Origin: Musa acuminata AAA Group | Lineage: Eukaryota > Streptophyta > Magnoliopsida > Zingiberales > Musaceae | Length of the DNA stretch: 64,000 bases | Direction of reading: 5' to 3' | Assembly (NCBI RefSeq): GCF_036884655.1 | Contig: NC_088342.1 | Span: 11,154,001-11,218,000, forward strand | Shown here: positions 63,953 through 64,000 of the stretch, in pieces | Layout: the number at the start of each line of letters is the position of its first letter | Numbering within the stretch: the stretch's first letter is position 1 | The notes under the pieces: model-generated | What the model was told of the DNA's origin: nothing | Databases searched by the model: none | What the model saw: the letters and a program-made list of their open reading frames with translations, nothing else | Position numbers and translations under genes: made by a program

Positions 63953-64000
63953 GTTGGTATTAGAGTCACATTTCTCTTATTTGGTTTAACACTTAAGAGA
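63953..64000 (+). mobile_element. Internal region of the second copia, cut by the window edge
   Basis: Primer-binding site and the first bases before gag (CTCTTATTTGGTTTAACACTT), as at 52150 in the left element. Confidence 0.75.

Overview
The window is nuclear DNA from a flowering plant. Genes carry plant-type GT..AG introns, several coding regions (both phosphate transporters, the glycosyltransferase first exon, the WRC gene) are strongly GC-rich in an AT-rich background, and the right third is stacked LTR retrotransposons. The GC-rich, intronless PHT1 reading frames suggest a monocot; a Zingiberales/Musa-like genome is my guess from codon and repeat style and is not proven by the sequence.

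Layout. 1-5743: a plus-strand CDC48/p97 AAA-ATPase gene whose first exons lie left of the window. 5744-13028: intergenic DNA with one tiny minus-strand gene, a 50-residue DVL/ROTUNDIFOLIA-like peptide at 11557-11709. 13029-about 17650: a minus-strand SnRK1 beta-3 subunit with a likely long intron in its 5' leader. 18355-19810: a seven-exon minus-strand secreted alpha carbonic anhydrase. 24123-25691 (+) and 32147-33754 (-): two intact PHT1 phosphate transporters arranged tail to tail, separated by 6.5 kb holding a 33-bp minisatellite, a long TA run and a dead hAT transposon. 37998-39890: a decayed, truncated Ty1-copia element. 42456-45553: a minus-strand GT34-like Golgi glycosyltransferase, an unassigned exon-like segment, and a WRC-domain protein. 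47480-48760: a dead LINE.

49017-60986 is one copia insertion bounded by a perfect AATAT target duplication. Its 5' LTR was hit by a small TRIM-type element carrying a 5S rRNA-like segment (target duplication GTCAT), which then rearranged into an array of about seven LTR copies and a 438-bp tandem duplication. Its gag was split by an internally deleted gypsy element, its pol is almost wholly missing, and its 3' LTR holds a solo LTR of its own family. A second copy of the same copia family starts at 62617 and runs off the right edge.

The host genes do not form a pathway. They cover protein quality control (CDC48), energy signalling (SnRK1 beta), CO2/bicarbonate exchange, phosphate uptake and cell-wall or glycan synthesis. 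The PHT1 pair is the only functional cluster; each copy has a PHR-type P1BS site near its 5' end. Exon coordinates were set by hand from reading frame, intron phase and family knowledge; no database search or transcript data were available.
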